Source of the DNA: Cycas panzhihuaensis
Lineage: Eukaryota; Cycadophyta
Direction: 5' to 3'
Assembly: GCA_023213395.1 (NCBI GenBank)
Contig: CM041465.1
Location: 243,605,741 to 243,669,740 of the forward strand
DNA length: 64,000 bases
Shown piece by piece: positions 1-12,509 of the stretch (position 1 is its first letter; each line of letters opens with the position of its first letter). The notes below the pieces were generated by a model, which had not been told where the DNA came from, searched no databases, and worked only from the letters and a program-made list of their open reading frames with translations. The position numbers and the translations under genes are program-made.

Positions 1-3000
1 GTCATGAATTCTGTTGGCATCATACGTAAATTTTTAAATTTGCTTCTTAGATTTTGAAACTTATAAGATGTAACTCCTTTATAAATTAACTATAGGGAAT
101 CTCATGCTTCCTTTGACTTTGTTAACTCACTAACTCTTGGGAAAATGTGATCTTCTAATGCACAAAAGATAAGGGCAAGAGCTTTATTATCCTTTTTAAT
201 ATTTTCTTTATAAGTTGTCTTTTCAACATCGGTGGCATTCTAACCTAATTCATTGTAATCTATTCTCACAATCTCCCATATGTTATTAGCGATGAGGATG
301 GGTCTCATCCTTCTACTCTAATTTAGAAAGTCATTACCATCAAACTTAGGAATTATTATGTTTCCAAAGTTTGTTGTCATCTCTTAGCTAAAGTTTTAAA
401 AACTATAGATAAAGTAAAGTTTTCCAAAAGTTTGATTTTGAAAATTAACCCAAGAAGTAATGTTTAAAGTTTTTCCCAAGGTTTTACATGTGTCTTAGTC
501 CCTAACGAGGCTTCTAACCTCTAAGTCCAAGGGTCTCCAAGGGAAACCTTTAGTTATTATCCTGTCTAGTGGCGCCTACCTACAAGTGGTAAAATAGGGA
601 CCCAATATACTGGTATTTGAGCTCTAAGCTCGATATACCTCAGTACATAGGCTACTATGGAGGTTATTACACCCCCTTGAATTATTGGTCTACCTGTGCT
701 AAACTTATGCCTAGTGACAAATCTAGTGATGAAGGTTTTACTAACTAAGGTACTCACCCTTTTTAGGTCTAGTCTTGGTCTCCGAACTCTAAAATATATA
801 GGTTTTCCACCTCGACCTACCATAAATACACCTTATAGCTAATGATTTTCCTCATCCAATATAAGTAGGCCATTTGGCGTGTGTGTGATGGTAATTTCAA
901 GGGTCGTAATTATTCCCCGTGTAAGGCTAGAAAAAATGTAGTAAATTTATGAAATTATCTTTCTTAACGTGACAGTAAATTTTAATTAGATGTGGTCTCA
1001 CTTAATCTCAGTAGGATTCCTTTTATTCAAGGAAATGAAATAAAATAAAAAATAGATCTTTAAGTAAGATGAAATATATCTCAAATGTAAGTATGATGTA
1101 AAACTTTATATGAAGCCACAATTAGAATAAGTAAAAGAATCAAGATACATATTTCTTCTTTTAATAAACCAAAAATAAATACTAATATGCAATCTAATAT
1201 TCTTAAATTAAGATACTCTTATAGAAGTAAAATAATAAAATATATGAACTTGTTTAAAGTGATACACTAAAATAATAGAATCCTTAATCTTTTGGAATAT
1301 ATGAATGAACTTTGAAACAAAAGTTAATCAAAGGACCTTGTAACTATGCTTTTACAAATTTCAAGCTGAAGAAAGAATAAAGCTTTTGATAAAATAAGGA
1401 ACCTCCTTAACTAATATGCCACTTAATGTTACAAGATAATGATAGTGCCAAATAGTTCTTTTATAAGAACATAAATAAACTAGGTGAATCTTATAATTTT
1501 AAGGAGGAATAATGCTTGAAATAATCAAAAGTGCCAAAAAAATAGTCTATATTTGAATGATAATATAAAGAATAAAATAAAAATCAAGATAAATGGTACC
1601 AGTTTGATGTATTACTTCACTTAGGCTTCTTGATCCTTAAAAAGCTAAAATTAATGCCAGAGGCTGCAAATGGTTTATAATCTTTATAAAAAACCAATAA
1701 ATATCTCCAAAAAATTGATTAGTAGTAGATTATACTTAAGTAGAATTAATTTGAATGAAAAAATACTGAAAAGTATTACAAAATGCGTATGTTTAGGGCT
1801 AAATTGGAGCCTTAAATTGATGAGCCTTAAAGTCTTGAAAAATAATTTCAAAATAAGATGAGACTAATTTCAATGTGAAAAGCTCTAAAAATGCTTTCCG
1901 TTAGTTCTTACAGTTTTGAAATCTGAGCTAAAACGATTAAGTTATTGTGAAAATGATGAATAGACCTCCTTAATATAAGTTAAATAAACACTAAAAAAAA
2001 TGTTGAATTTAACTAATTCAAACATAGCTAAAATGGACGCAAATTAGACAAAAGATGATACCAACCTGAAGATCACTGAAATATAATTCCAACAAGACTA
2101 GTTTTGTAGAAAACTAATGCTCCAAGAGAAAGTTATAGTGAAAAATCTGAGAAGTTCTCTTTATGCATTAACGAAATAAAATTTTAAAAAGAAAATAGAT
2201 AATCCCCTTTAGTCAGAAGGAGCACGGTCACATGGGAACCAACGAGATCATTGGCTAAGACCTAAAGGGGGGCTTTGTAATCCAAATCTTATAAAATATG
2301 ATTAATAACTTTAAAAACTAAAATTATAAAAAGTAACATGTAAAGGTTTCAAATCTGCCCCTCAAATAATAAAAAATAACATGGTCTTATGGAGTCCAAT
2401 GTGACCATTGACAATCACATATGGGGATAACTCACTTAACTTACTCAGATTTCAAATGGAAATTAAAAAATATTAAATTTATATTAACCTTTGCAAATGA
2501 AATATAAATCAAAAATATGAAATCTCGTTAAAAATGATGTTACGTGACCTGCGTAGAGGAGGTTATGAGCAAGGAATAAAGGGTAAATAGATGCTGGATT
2601 TCAATCAATCTAATCAATCTCTTACACAGAGAGGAGGGCACCTACAGTACACACTTAACAATCTTCAATCTAACTATAAACAGAGTATAGACAAAGTTAA
2701 ATAATGACATAAATTAGGTAGTCGTCTGGGGTCAAACAAAGGAATGACATTCAGTTGGGGATAGAGAACCTAGAGAAGAGGATATTTGGATACAAATCTC
2801 CACTGAGATGGATTCATAGGGGGCGCCCAAGTAAGATATATCTAATCCAGAGAAAAATACATAGAAATTCTTTTGTTTTAATGAAGAAACAAAAGAAAAT
2901 GATAAATAATGAGGGCATGGTGATTGAGGCAATTCAAACTCTCTACAAGAGATACAACTTCTCACCAAACTTCACGGGTAGCTAGTATCCTAGATAGCAA

Positions 3001-3844
3001 AGCACTAGTAAAATTTCATACCAAACAGTTGCTTGTAGGCTGAGAATGAAGCAGTAGAGCAAAACAAACCACAAATTGCAGACTGTGACTCATAGACAGA
3101 TATCTCCTAGCAAAAATAATGAAATCATGTATGGTTTTCATTGATGGCTAGGGGACTTTATCACAATCAAAATATGTAGTCATATGATATTGTTCTTATG
3201 AGTGTGTGAATTGTAGTAATGAGTTTAAGATCAAGTATATTTAGTTTCCAAAAATGAAAAATGAAATATATAAATGAGATTTATATGATATTTTAAAATT
3301 TATAATGTAGGTGATTTAATAAATTAAGATATCATGCACATACCATAAATACTACTGTAGAACTATTGTAAACCTCTCGAATGTCAACCTAATGCACTTT
3401 GATACAAATATTAGGTTCGAGATATAGAGCAAAAGGATTACAAGTATAAAGACATCATCTTTAAAGTAAAACAATAATCTCTAAATATAAACGATGGTGT
3501 TAGAAAATACCCGGGAGATATTCCCCACCTATAAATAGACATTTTCAGGAGGCAGCAAGTGCCTTAGCCTGACTAAAGTTAAAATTTTAAAAATTATTAA
3601 AATATTAAGTAAATAATTAAATATCTTACTTGAGGTGGTTATGGCAGCTCCATGTCAGTTGCAAGCGGATGTTTGGTGGCACTACATGGCATGAGATAAC
3701 TTTGGGAGGATCAAGGTGGCATTGAGTGGCCCAAAGTTCTCACATACATTTACAAATTGGGCATTATCCCAACAGAGATATAGCCAAATTACTTACTGGA
3801 AGGTATACAATTGGATGCAAATGTATCTATAGGAAAAAGTTTAA
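1..3844. other. AT-rich stretch without a recognisable gene
   Basis: No open frame here resembles a protein family I know. The longest are an 85-residue minus-strand frame near 566-823 and a 76-residue plus-strand frame near 2755-2985. Both are short, lack an ordered domain and read like chance frames. A TATA-like TATAAATAG lies at 3530-3538, just after a tgttag start at 3499, and could be an old LTR promoter, but I found no partner copy. The stretch is probably decayed repeat DNA. Confidence 0.5.
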
Positions 3845-5165
3845 ATTAAATGGATCTATAGATAAATGCAAATCTTGACTTGTAGTGAAAGACTTGAAGT
3901 ATCTAGAAGGGATTGACTTCTAAGAAATATTTGCTTTTATTATAAAAATAAACACCATTCAAATTATTATAATGATAACTTCTTAATTCAGTTGATAACT
4001 ACACTATATGAATGTAAAAAACATATTTTTTTAGTGGGGATTTATATAAAGAAGTCTACATGGAGTAACCACTTGTCTTTGATGAAAAAGGTCAAGAGAA
4101 CTTGGTATGCTAACTCAAAAACACTTTGTATGGCCTAAAATTGGCTTCTAAAGCCTAGCATAAAGAAAATTAATTAGTGTTTTCTAAAGAATAGATTTGA
4201 GAGATCTCTAGCTAACTCAAACATTCATGTTTATGGTGTTATACATTGATAAATTACTAATCACAAGTAATGATATCATAATGATATTAAACTTGAAAGG
4301 ATATTTAAGTCATTTCTTTGATATAGTAAATCTTGGAACTTCACACTACTTCCTTAGGATGGAAGTATGACAAAGGCCTAAACATGTCTTCATATCACAT
4401 GCAAAGTATACCTACAAAATTCTAAAGAAATTTAGAATGGATAATTGTTAACTTCTTCCTACCTCCATGAAGGTTAATTCTTGATTAAAAACTAAAAATG
4501 GTTGAGTAAATAATGATTCTACTTGTATAAGCAACTAGTGGGAAGTCTAATATACTTAATTCCTACTAGACTTGATATTTCTTTTATACTTAAAATGGTA
4601 TATAGATTTATGGCAATGCTAAAATAGAGTCATTGAAAATCTATAAAAAGGATCCTTAAATATTTGAAAATAATGATTCAATATGGACTCAAATTCCATT
4701 ATAATGATGATTTCACGTTAACAAGATTTATAAATTTTTATTAGGCCAAATGTATAAATAATAGAAGGTTAACTTTTGGATATTATTTTAGTTTGGGATT
4801 AGCTACCATTACATGGAGTAATAAAAAGTGATCAAATATTATTTTATCCTTAACTAAAGTAGAATACAAGGCTATAATTATAGTAGCTATTGAAGTCATT
4901 TGGTTATAATAGATTCTAGAGGACATGGGACTACTATAATTGGAACTAATTATCTTTTACTATAATAATTAGAGTACCTTGAAGATTGTGGAGAATCCTG
5001 TTTACCATACTCACATGAATACATTGAGGTACACTATCATTTTATTCAAGAATTGATTGAAAATGGTGTAATAGAGATGGTGTATAGGCCAATAGAAGAA
5101 TAGTTGGCTAGCATCTTTACCAAACTATTAGGATGTAAAAGATTTCAAACTTTTTGAGATGATTT
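3845..5165 (+). pseudogene. Dead Ty1/copia reverse transcriptase and RNase H fragment (copia H)
   Basis: Translating across frames gives the order expected for the second half of a copia polyprotein. First comes a KARLVVKG-like motif, read as a degraded LVVKDLKYLEGIDF (about 3870-3925). Next is the segment leading to the MDVK/FLNGDL motif, read as VYMEQPLVFDEKGQENL (4055-4115), then the catalytic segment YIDKLLITSND (4241-4273), then the RNase H end resembling NPVYHTHMNTLRY (about 4995-5035). Stops and frameshifts are frequent, so it cannot make protein. The catalytic YVDD motif has become YIDK, losing the second metal-binding aspartate. Gag, protease and integrase are absent upstream. No LTR pair was found. 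It is distinct from the copia fragment that starts near 5946, because both contain the same RT region. Confidence 0.8.
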
Positions 5166-5370
5166 AGATGTCAGAAAAAATGAAATAAATATTAATGGAT
5201 AGTATTGATGTCAATGTTTATTTTATAGATCAGAACATAGATTACAAGATTCCTCTTAAATTTTATGCTTTATTATATTCTAGGATTATTATATTGTAAT
5301 GTGAGTGATGAGTCATTGGGGGTTGTAACTCTCATATCATATATGTCTCAAAGGTAGGAATTAGATTCCA

Positions 5371-5411
<41 letters not shown>

Positions 5412-5945
5412 CATATTGTGTATTATTATTTTTTAATGAGAGGTAATGTTACTTTGAGATTTCATCAATAATATGAATTGAATATTCATATTAACTTGAT
5501 ACTTAATCTTGTAATGTTAGGTCTGTATTCCTATTAGATAAAATATTTAACAACTCACAAAGAGGAGATAGGATTTTCTATAAGGCATATAGTTACATTC
5601 TTAAATAGAAAATAGAAGGTAAATGGGGTTAGGGAACTTATAATTAGGATAATTATAAGCATAACAAAAGAATTTAAAATATAGATATTATAACTTATTA
5701 GGTAAGTAGTCTTGGGCCCATAGTTTAGATCTAAATTATAGGCCAAAACCATATATATTACCCATGGATTTGGTCTAATAAAAATACATAAAGCATTAAA
5801 GACCAAGTCTTCAAGAAGGGAAAAAGTTATTTATTTTTATATTGATTCTTCCTCTTCATGCCAAATCTTTTAGATCTTTCCCCTTAAATCTTCATCTTAG
5901 AGTAACTCTTCATATTTCTCTAAAAATAATATTTTCATTTCTACT
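5166..5945. other. Non-coding stretch between two copia fragments
   Basis: This lies after the RNase H end of copia H and before the integrase of copia I. It probably holds 3' non-coding or LTR sequence of copia H, because a tgttagg start occurs at 5516, but no second copy was found to prove an LTR. The 83-residue minus-strand frame at 5555-5806 is hydrophobic by composition only. Confidence 0.35.
5375..5407. repeat. (TA)n microsatellite
   Basis: About 16 uninterrupted AT units followed by acatacat. It lies in the non-coding tail behind copia H. Confidence 0.95.
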
Positions 5946-6467
5946 CATATTTTATTTGAAATTATATGAGAATTCATGGTCTTGTATAGCCCCCAACAAA
6001 ATGGTATCAGATAGTAGAAAAATTGTACCATGATGGAGATGGAAAGATGTATGGTATATGCATGGAATTTTTTACAAAACTATTAGACATAAGTTGTATG
6101 GATAATTATTCATGTGTTGAACTAAGTACTAATAAAAGTAGTCAATGGCATGATGCCAAAAGAGAAATAGATTGGTTAGAAACTTTTTATTGATTATTTT
6201 AGAGTCTTTAAATGAATTGCATATGCACATATCCTTAAGGATAAACATAAGAAGATGGATCATAAGAGTCAAAAATCTATCTTTATGGGGTATTGTAATT
6301 TTAAAAAAAGGGGGATTGATTATAGGAACTAAAATTGAACAACCCTTAGGTTAGTTAGGATATTCATCTTGATGAGTTAATGATGTATCATATTGCAAGT
6401 ATCACATTTAAAAAAGTTTTTGACTTGATATTACTACCAAATTATTTATGGTTATATACTAAATCTA
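5946..6467 (+). pseudogene. Copia I integrase fragment, upstream of the LINE-1 insertion
   Basis: The plus strand reads as the C-terminal half of a copia integrase core. SPQQNG is followed by RKNCTMMEMERCM (5988-6050; family form SPQQNGVAERKNRTIVEMARCM). Next come the VLNRVP-like and KVVNGM segments (about 6113-6155), then AYAHILKDKHKKMDHKSQKS and IFMGYC (about 6216-6295). Several stops interrupt it. The glutamate of the DDE triad would lie in the GVAERKN segment, which here is GIR followed by two stops. The upstream catalytic aspartates are missing, so the element is truncated at its 5' side near 5946. The reading resumes at 12687 beyond LINE-1, with the short target sequence shared. Confidence 0.8.
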
Positions 6468-6483
6468 AGGATAAGAGTAAGGA
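6468..6483 (+). repeat. Left target-site duplication of LINE-1
   Basis: The 16 bases aggataagagtaagga are repeated exactly at 12671-12686, directly after the LINE poly(A). Sixteen bases is a normal length for target-primed reverse transcription by L1-type elements. Confidence 0.93.
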
Positions 6484-6978
6484 GGAAATCTTTTGGAGCT
6501 GCGAATGGAGACGCTGCGACTATCCGTAGCTAGGGTTTTCGGTAGGCGGGGACGGAGGTGGTGATCCAGGCGTCCTTGGAATGATGAAGGAGCTGGACGT
6601 CGTATTTCATTTGAAGCCCACGGGCTCTTAATCTTCTTTTCTTTGCCCTTGTTCGAGCTATGGCAGCGGGGTAAGAAGCAAATTTGCGTGGCGACCAGGC
6701 GCTTCTCTCTCTGGGACAGAGTTATTGCTATCTAGAGGCGGCCCTCTTCCCTCTCCTTGCTTTGTCTTTCATCCTCTGCGAAGGCCTCCTGTTATGGTCA
6801 GAAAGGACGCCTTATCCTCTTGGGGAGGAGGTTAGAGCTGGTGTTCAGAGTGGTAGACAGTTCGGGGCTCTGGATAAATACGACAAATAGACGTGCTGGC
6901 CCTAGAGGAGCTCCAATCATTCGGTATGTTATTGCACTGCTGTTCAGAGTTTTTCTCTAGTTAGTAAATAATTCTAAA
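6484..6978 (+). other. 5' leader of LINE-1 (probable internal promoter region)
   Basis: This is 495 bases between the left target-site duplication and the ORF1 ATG, clearly more GC-rich than the flanks. Small frames occur here (for example 6684-6890), but none resembles ORF1. In L1 elements this position carries the internal promoter; no specific box was identified. Confidence 0.6.
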
Positions 6979-8309
6979 ATGGAAAAAGATCACATTCTTG
7001 AGCAGAACCAAAGGCCTTATCCTGGGAAAACTTATAAAGAGGTCCTGAAATCTAATGAGGAAGTATCTTTTGATTTAACCCCGGTGTACGAAGACAACAA
7101 AGTAAGACTGAAAATTCCCCTTGCACTGGCTGAAAAAATGGAGAAACTATGGGAGAACTGCCTTGTTGGCAGGTTCTCGGGTCCCAGACCAGGTTTGGAG
7201 CCCATTAGGGTTTGGATGAGGTCAAAATGGAAAACATCGAGCAATGTTGAGGTAATAGCCATGCCCAAGGGCTGTGTGCTATTTAAATTTGCTTCATATG
7301 AAGATATGGCTAGCATTCTGATCAGGGCACCATGGATGTTTGGTAGAAAAGCGTTATATCTGGAGAAATGGCACAGGGGTTTTGACCCCTCGACTCCAAA
7401 AATTAAGCAAGCCCCTATTTGGATCCAACTACCAGGGTTGCCGCTTCACCATTGGAACCTGGAGGTATTTAATGGGATCGCGAAGGCGGTTGGCCCCCTC
7501 CTAGCAGTTGATTCGGCAACGAAAAAGCGAGCGTGCTTATTAACGCTTAATTTGTGCCTTGGTGAGGTTAGATAAGCCTTTATTAGACGATATATGGATG
7601 GACCTCCCTGATGAAACCTGGGTTCAACCTTTGCTTTACGAGCTAGATCACTTTAGATGCTCAACATGTAGAAACCTGGGACATCTGCCCCAGAAGTGCC
7701 CGGGTATGCAACCCCCAAAAGAAGCTCCAGTAGAGACAGACAAACAGGAGGAAGGATTAGTGGGGGGGCAAGTTTGCCCTGGCCGATTGGAGGCAGCGGA
7801 TACTCCTCTTCAAAACTTAGGCTTTGATCCAAATGAGGAGGACACGTTGCTTGAGGAGGATGCACATACGGCTCAGGTCGTTGTGGACCCAAAGGGCCTG
7901 GACGAAGAGGATGGGGCCTCGGAACACCTCAAAAAGGGGGATGTTACGCTGACTCAAAATGTCTCGCCAAAGCCTTGGAGGCATCTGGAGAGAGTGATGG
8001 AAAAGGGGACGGATATCCCCCCGCTGATTGTTGGCCGCCTTGCAGAGGGGACGGGGGCCAGACCGCCTGCCTTGCCCAGAGGAATCAGGACAGGCAATAC
8101 TTGACTCAACCTTGCAGATGCCTCAAAAGAAGCCGGATGTAGGTGTTGAGAAGCGGGTTGGTAGACCCCCGCTAAAAGTCCAAAGGGAGAAGGATTCGGC
8201 TGCCCAAGTTGATCTTGGTACGCAGAAAACTCTGAAAGATTCATTCCTTGAGGGGCCTACCCTCAGATCAAGACAAGATGGCAGAGCCCCTAAAAGGGGA
8301 GGCGGCTGA
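6979..8309 (+). pseudogene. LINE-1 ORF1: DUF4283-like RNA-binding protein with CCHC zinc knuckle, frameshifted
   Basis: ORF1 of plant L1 elements encodes the nucleic-acid-binding partner of the retrotransposition particle. It starts at ATG 6979. The first frame, about 195 residues, carries the DUF4283 core, including the signature WIQLPGLPLHHWNLEVFNGI (about residues 149-168). Near 7555-7565 a one-base change moves the reading to the next frame, which gives RLDKPLLDDIWMDLP and then the knuckle CSTCRNLGHLPQKC (C-X2-C-X4-H-X4-C, about 7657-7700). A second shift near 8050-8100 leads to the basic, proline-rich tail with GRPPLKV and RAPKRGGG, ending at 8309. The ORF2 ATG follows 24 bases later. 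Domain identity is clear; product is not possible without two frameshifts. Confidence 0.88.
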
Positions 8310-8333
8310 GGTCTGGAAACAAAGGAAGAAGAG

Positions 8334-11300
8334 ATGAAAATTCTCTCATGGAACATCAGGGGCCTCAATGCCCCTTCAAAACAAAGAATCATCAGAGATA
8401 TGAGAAGAAGACATCAACCGGACTTGTTATTTCTTCAAGAAATAAAACTAAATAAAGAGAATGGGCCCAAGATTAGGAGCAAAATTTGGAAGCAAGCTGA
8501 TGGCATCGAGGTGGATTATGCCCAAGGTAGAGGGGGTCTGATGGTTTTATGGGACCCATCAATCTGGTTGGGTGAAATTTTTCTGATAGAAGACTCTTTC
8601 ATTTCGGTTCGGTTAAGCGTAAATAATAACATCTCATGGATTGCCACTAATGTGTACGCCCCAAACCTTCAAGAAGCTAGAAAGTGTCTTTGGGCTAGAT
8701 TGATTGAAGCCCACAGGGCCTGCCATCTCCCATGGCTTTTGGCGGGCGATTTCAACTCGGCCCTTTGCCCTGGTGATAAGAGAGGGGGCACTGAGGGCTG
8801 GACTACAAGTATGAGTGACTTTAGTGAAATTTTGCAATAGGGGGGGTTAGAGGATGTTAACCTTAGGGGTACCTCCTTCACCTGGACCAATAAAAGGCTG
8901 GGGAACAACCTTATCCAAATCAGACTGGATAGGGTGTTGGTAAATTTTGACTGGATAGGGTGTTGGTAAATTTTGACTGGGTGAGGTGCTTTAAGGATTT
9001 CACCCTCAAAGCCTTGCCGAGAATCAGTTCTGATCACTCGCCCCTCTTCGAACTTCTCGATTCCCGAAGTTTATTGGGGCCCCGTTCAGATTTGAGTTGA
9101 TGTGGCTCTGTCACCCGGATCTTAGGTGTAGAATGGAGGAATGGTGGAGCATCGATATAGAAGGACATGCTATGTATAGATTTTCCAAGAAGCTCGACTG
9201 GGTAAAAAGGAATGTCAAAATCTGGAATAAGGAAATCTTTCAAAATATAAACGACCGAAAGGAGAGGACTTTCCAGGACCTGAAGGATATTGAGGATCAG
9301 ATCGAGCGGTTGGGCAGATCTCCAGAGATGGACAAGGTAGAAAAGGAGCTGACTGAGTCCCTGGAGGAAATCCTCTCTAGGGAGGAAATCCACTAGAGGC
9401 AGAAATCTAGGGCTCTGTGGCTGGCGGAAGGAGACAGAAATACAAAATTCTTCCACATGACTATTGTTAAACATAGAGCAAATAACAGAATCAACAAGCT
9501 TCATAGCGTTGATGGCTATGAAGTTAACTCGACTGAAGATATGAAGGAGGTGGCTAGGGATTATTTCAAGGAGCTATTTGCGGAGCCGACAGATGGGGAC
9601 ATGGAATTGAGGAAGGAATTCCTCAATAACATCCCCTGCCTTGTGAATGATGCCCAAAACGCCCAGATTACAGCTCCCTTCTCTCAGGAAGAGGTGAAGG
9701 TGGCGCTTTTCAGTATGAAGAGAGATAAAGCGCCTGGCCCTGACGGCTTCCCCCCGGGGTTCTTCCAAGAATTTTGGGATATTATCAAGGGAGACTACAT
9801 GGATGCGCTCCAAGAATTTTACGTGAACAGGAAGATCTTACAGGAGTGGCAGACTACCTTCCTGGTTCTTATTCCTAAGAAAGAGGGAGCAGAAAGGATG
9901 GAGGACTTTCGGCCTATAAGCCTCTGCAATGTCAAATATAAAATCTTAACAAAGGTTTTGGTGAATAGGTTAAAGCAAATTATGCCAAACATCATCTCAC
10001 AGAACCAAGATGGGTTTCTCCGGGGGAGACAGATATACGATGGGTACATCGTTGTCCATGAAACCATTCACTCTGCGGCAGAGAGGAAGGAGTCTGCGAT
10101 GCTTATAAAGATTGATCTCTCGAAGGCCTTTGATAGGGTCTCCTAGGGTATGCCTTGATTGCCTAAAGGCTTTTGGCTTTGGAGGCGTGGCGCTCTTGGA
10201 TAAAACTATGTATTGGAAATCCTCAGTTCTCCGTTATTATTAATGGTTCGTCTTCCTGCTTCTTCCCAGGATTTAGAGGGCTGAGGCAGGGCGACCCGCT
10301 CTCTCCCTTCCTGTTTATCACCATGGCGGAGTTGTTGGGCAGATCCCTAGAGTCCTTGAGGAGACAGGGGGCTATAACTAGTATAAAGATGACATCGGGA
10401 GTGGACAATGTGGCCCACCACCAATTCGTGGACGACAATATCTTCCTTGGGAAACCTACAATTAAAGAGGCCACCAACTTCAAAGAGTTCCTGGGCCATT
10501 TTGAAAAGGCCACGAATCAAAAGATAAATCTGAATAAGAGCAATGTTTATTTTTTAAATACTCCAGGCTGTATTCAAGGTAGGATCAGCAGATGCCTGGA
10601 GATGGGCATTAGAAAACTCCCCACTACCTACCTCGGCCTTCCTCTTTTCGTTGGAAAGATGGCCAAGGAAATGTGGAACCCTCTTATTGACAGGTTGCAA
10701 AGAAAGCTGGCCGGATTTAAAGGTGCACTCTTAAGTCAAGCTGGAAAACTCCAACTGGTAGCCTCCACGCTACAGAGCATCCCAGTTTTCTGGATGTCCA
10801 TTTTTAGAGTCCCGGTATCTCGGATATCATCGAATCTATCCAAAAAGGTTCCTCCGGGCTCGAAACCAGGGACGAATTCATTTAGTCACCGGAGCAAGGT
10901 CTCAGAGGCCTTTGAAATGGGTAGGGGCCTTAACACGAGAAGACTTCCTCTCTCCAATGCAGCTCTAGGAGCCAAGTTGGGGTGGCATCTGCTTAAAGGG
11001 GGGGGGAGGCTCTGGGAGAAGATCCTAACTAGGAAGTACGTGCAGGGCGGATCCTTGGTCAGAATGATGTCTCTCAAGTCAGCTCATCCATCTGGAGGGG
11101 TATTCTGAAAGCTTGGAATGCTTTAAGGTGTGGACTGAGATGGAGGCTCGGAGATGGGAACACCATCAGATTCTGGGAGGATGCATGGTGCAGTGACGTT
11201 ACGCTAAAGGATCATCCAGATCTGGAACCCTTAATGGGTCCATGTGTTAGGATCTATGGTAGTCATGTGAAGGACTATTGGGAAGGAAGCGGAGATAGCA

Positions 11301-12509
11301 GGACTTGGAAGACCCTAGAGGAGATTCAAGGGGATAGAGTGCAAGAAGGCATTAGCAAGATCAAAAGTATGCTTGGCAAGTGTTACATCCCTAGATTCCC
11401 TACTAGGACTCGATAGTGTGGCCCCGAGCCGTCCGGTCTACTACGTAAGCAAGGGTATCTATACTTGTGTCAAGCAAGAGGGGACCAGAGAAACCCTATC
11501 CTCGAGGGGGTCTGGAAGCTCCCTATCATTCCGAAGATTGTTGTTTTTTTGTGGACCTATTTGAGAAATAAAATTCTTACAGCTGATAACCTAAAAAAAA
11601 GAGGGTTTACGCTGGCAAACAGATGTACTTTATGCTACTCGGAGGAAGAGTCTATGGACCACATCTTTTTGGAGTGCTCTTACACAAGGGAGGTATGGAA
11701 AATGCTGCTGGGAAAACTCGAGGTAAATTGGATATTCTCGGAGAAGATATCGGATCTTTGGCTGGCCTAGAGAAGCCCATTCAGGAGCAGGACGTTGAGT
11801 TGCATATGGACTAGTGCTCTTAGATCCTAGCACGGAACATATGGAAAGAAAGGAACCGTAGAATCTTCCAGCAAAATGGATGGACCGACTACTATTTATT
11901 GTAGAATTTGTGCGTAAATAAGAGAGAACGTCGATCAGTGAAAGAAAAACCCATGCTTGGGCCAGAGAGAAGGATTCTGAGCAAGTGGGATATTGTTCCT
12001 ACTTTCGGGGGGGAAAAGAATAAAGATATCAAGTGGTTGCCTCCTGAGGAGACATGGGTCAAGATAAACTTTGATGGTGCAAAGAAAGGGAATCCCGGCC
12101 GGGGAGGTATTTGTAGAGACCATTCTGGGTCTACCCTTTGGGCCTTTGCAGAATTCTATGACTGCCAGACAAACCACTATGCAGAGATGCACGCTATGCT
12201 CAAAGCTCTTGACCTTGCGGTGGAAGGTAATTATCAGAAAGTGATTATTGAGGGAGATTCTGAGGTTGCGGTGAAATCCTTGAAAGAGGAGGTTATTCCA
12301 GATTAGAGATTCCAACTTTTATTTAATGGTGCCAAGGAAATCATTAAGAGGTCGCGATGTCTCAGATTAGGCATACTCTGAGAGAAGGAAATAAACCAGC
12401 AGATTTTCTGGCAAATTGGGGAGTGAGACAAAGGGCAGGACAAATATGGAAGTCGGATCTTCCCAGGGATCTTTTGGTTCTGGTTGAGAAGGACTTGATG
12501 ATGCAGTAG
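8334..12509 (+). pseudogene. LINE-1 ORF2: endonuclease, reverse transcriptase, zf-RVT and RNase H, broken
   Basis: ORF2 would nick target DNA and copy the element RNA there. From ATG 8334 an APE-type endonuclease is visible: WNIRGLN, the LQEIK glutamate, VYAP, GDFN and, after a frameshift, SSDHSPLF (about 9030). A TAG at 8838 and a 26-bp duplication at 8923-8974 break this domain. The RT begins in the frame with a TAG at 9394. It shows KAPGPDGFPP, DFRPISLCN, KIDLSKAFDRVS, GLRQGDPLSPFLF and the catalytic HHQFVDDNIFLG (about 10418-10455), with a stop at 10144 and frameshifts near 10150 and 10830. The zf-RVT motif C-X2-C...H-X3-C follows (about 11623-11682). A plant-type RNase H comes next, with NFDGAKKGNPG, AEMHA, EGDS and PADFLANWG (12068-12415). 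It ends at TAG 12507-12509. At least six lesions make it inactive. Confidence 0.92.
8923..8974 (+). repeat. 26-bp tandem duplication in the LINE-1 endonuclease
   Basis: Two identical 26-base units lie head to tail (8923-8948 and 8949-8974), followed by the first few bases of a third. Twenty-six is not a multiple of three, so the duplication shifts the frame between RLDRVLVNFD and the downstream WVRCFKDF segment. The perfect identity suggests it arose recently, after insertion, by slippage. Confidence 0.95.

Noticed and set aside
570-576. tggcgcc, the start of primer sites used by several gypsy-type elements.
   Set aside because: The next bases do not continue any primer site I recognise, and no LTR pair or gypsy pol is nearby.
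566-823. 85-residue minus-strand frame with several Arg and Val residues.
   Set aside because: No family resemblance, no flanking gene signals and not longer than expected by chance here.
6000-6012. atggtatcagata looks like a tRNA-Met primer-binding site after an LTR.
   Set aside because: In frame it is part of the integrase motif SPQQNG followed by RKNCTMMEMERCM, so the match to TGGTATCAGA is a coincidence of that codon series.
7032-7316. 94-residue minus-strand frame opposite LINE-1 ORF1, and similar ones at 9034-9504, 9574-9813 and 11935-12315.
   Set aside because: They are antisense shadows of the LINE coding frames.
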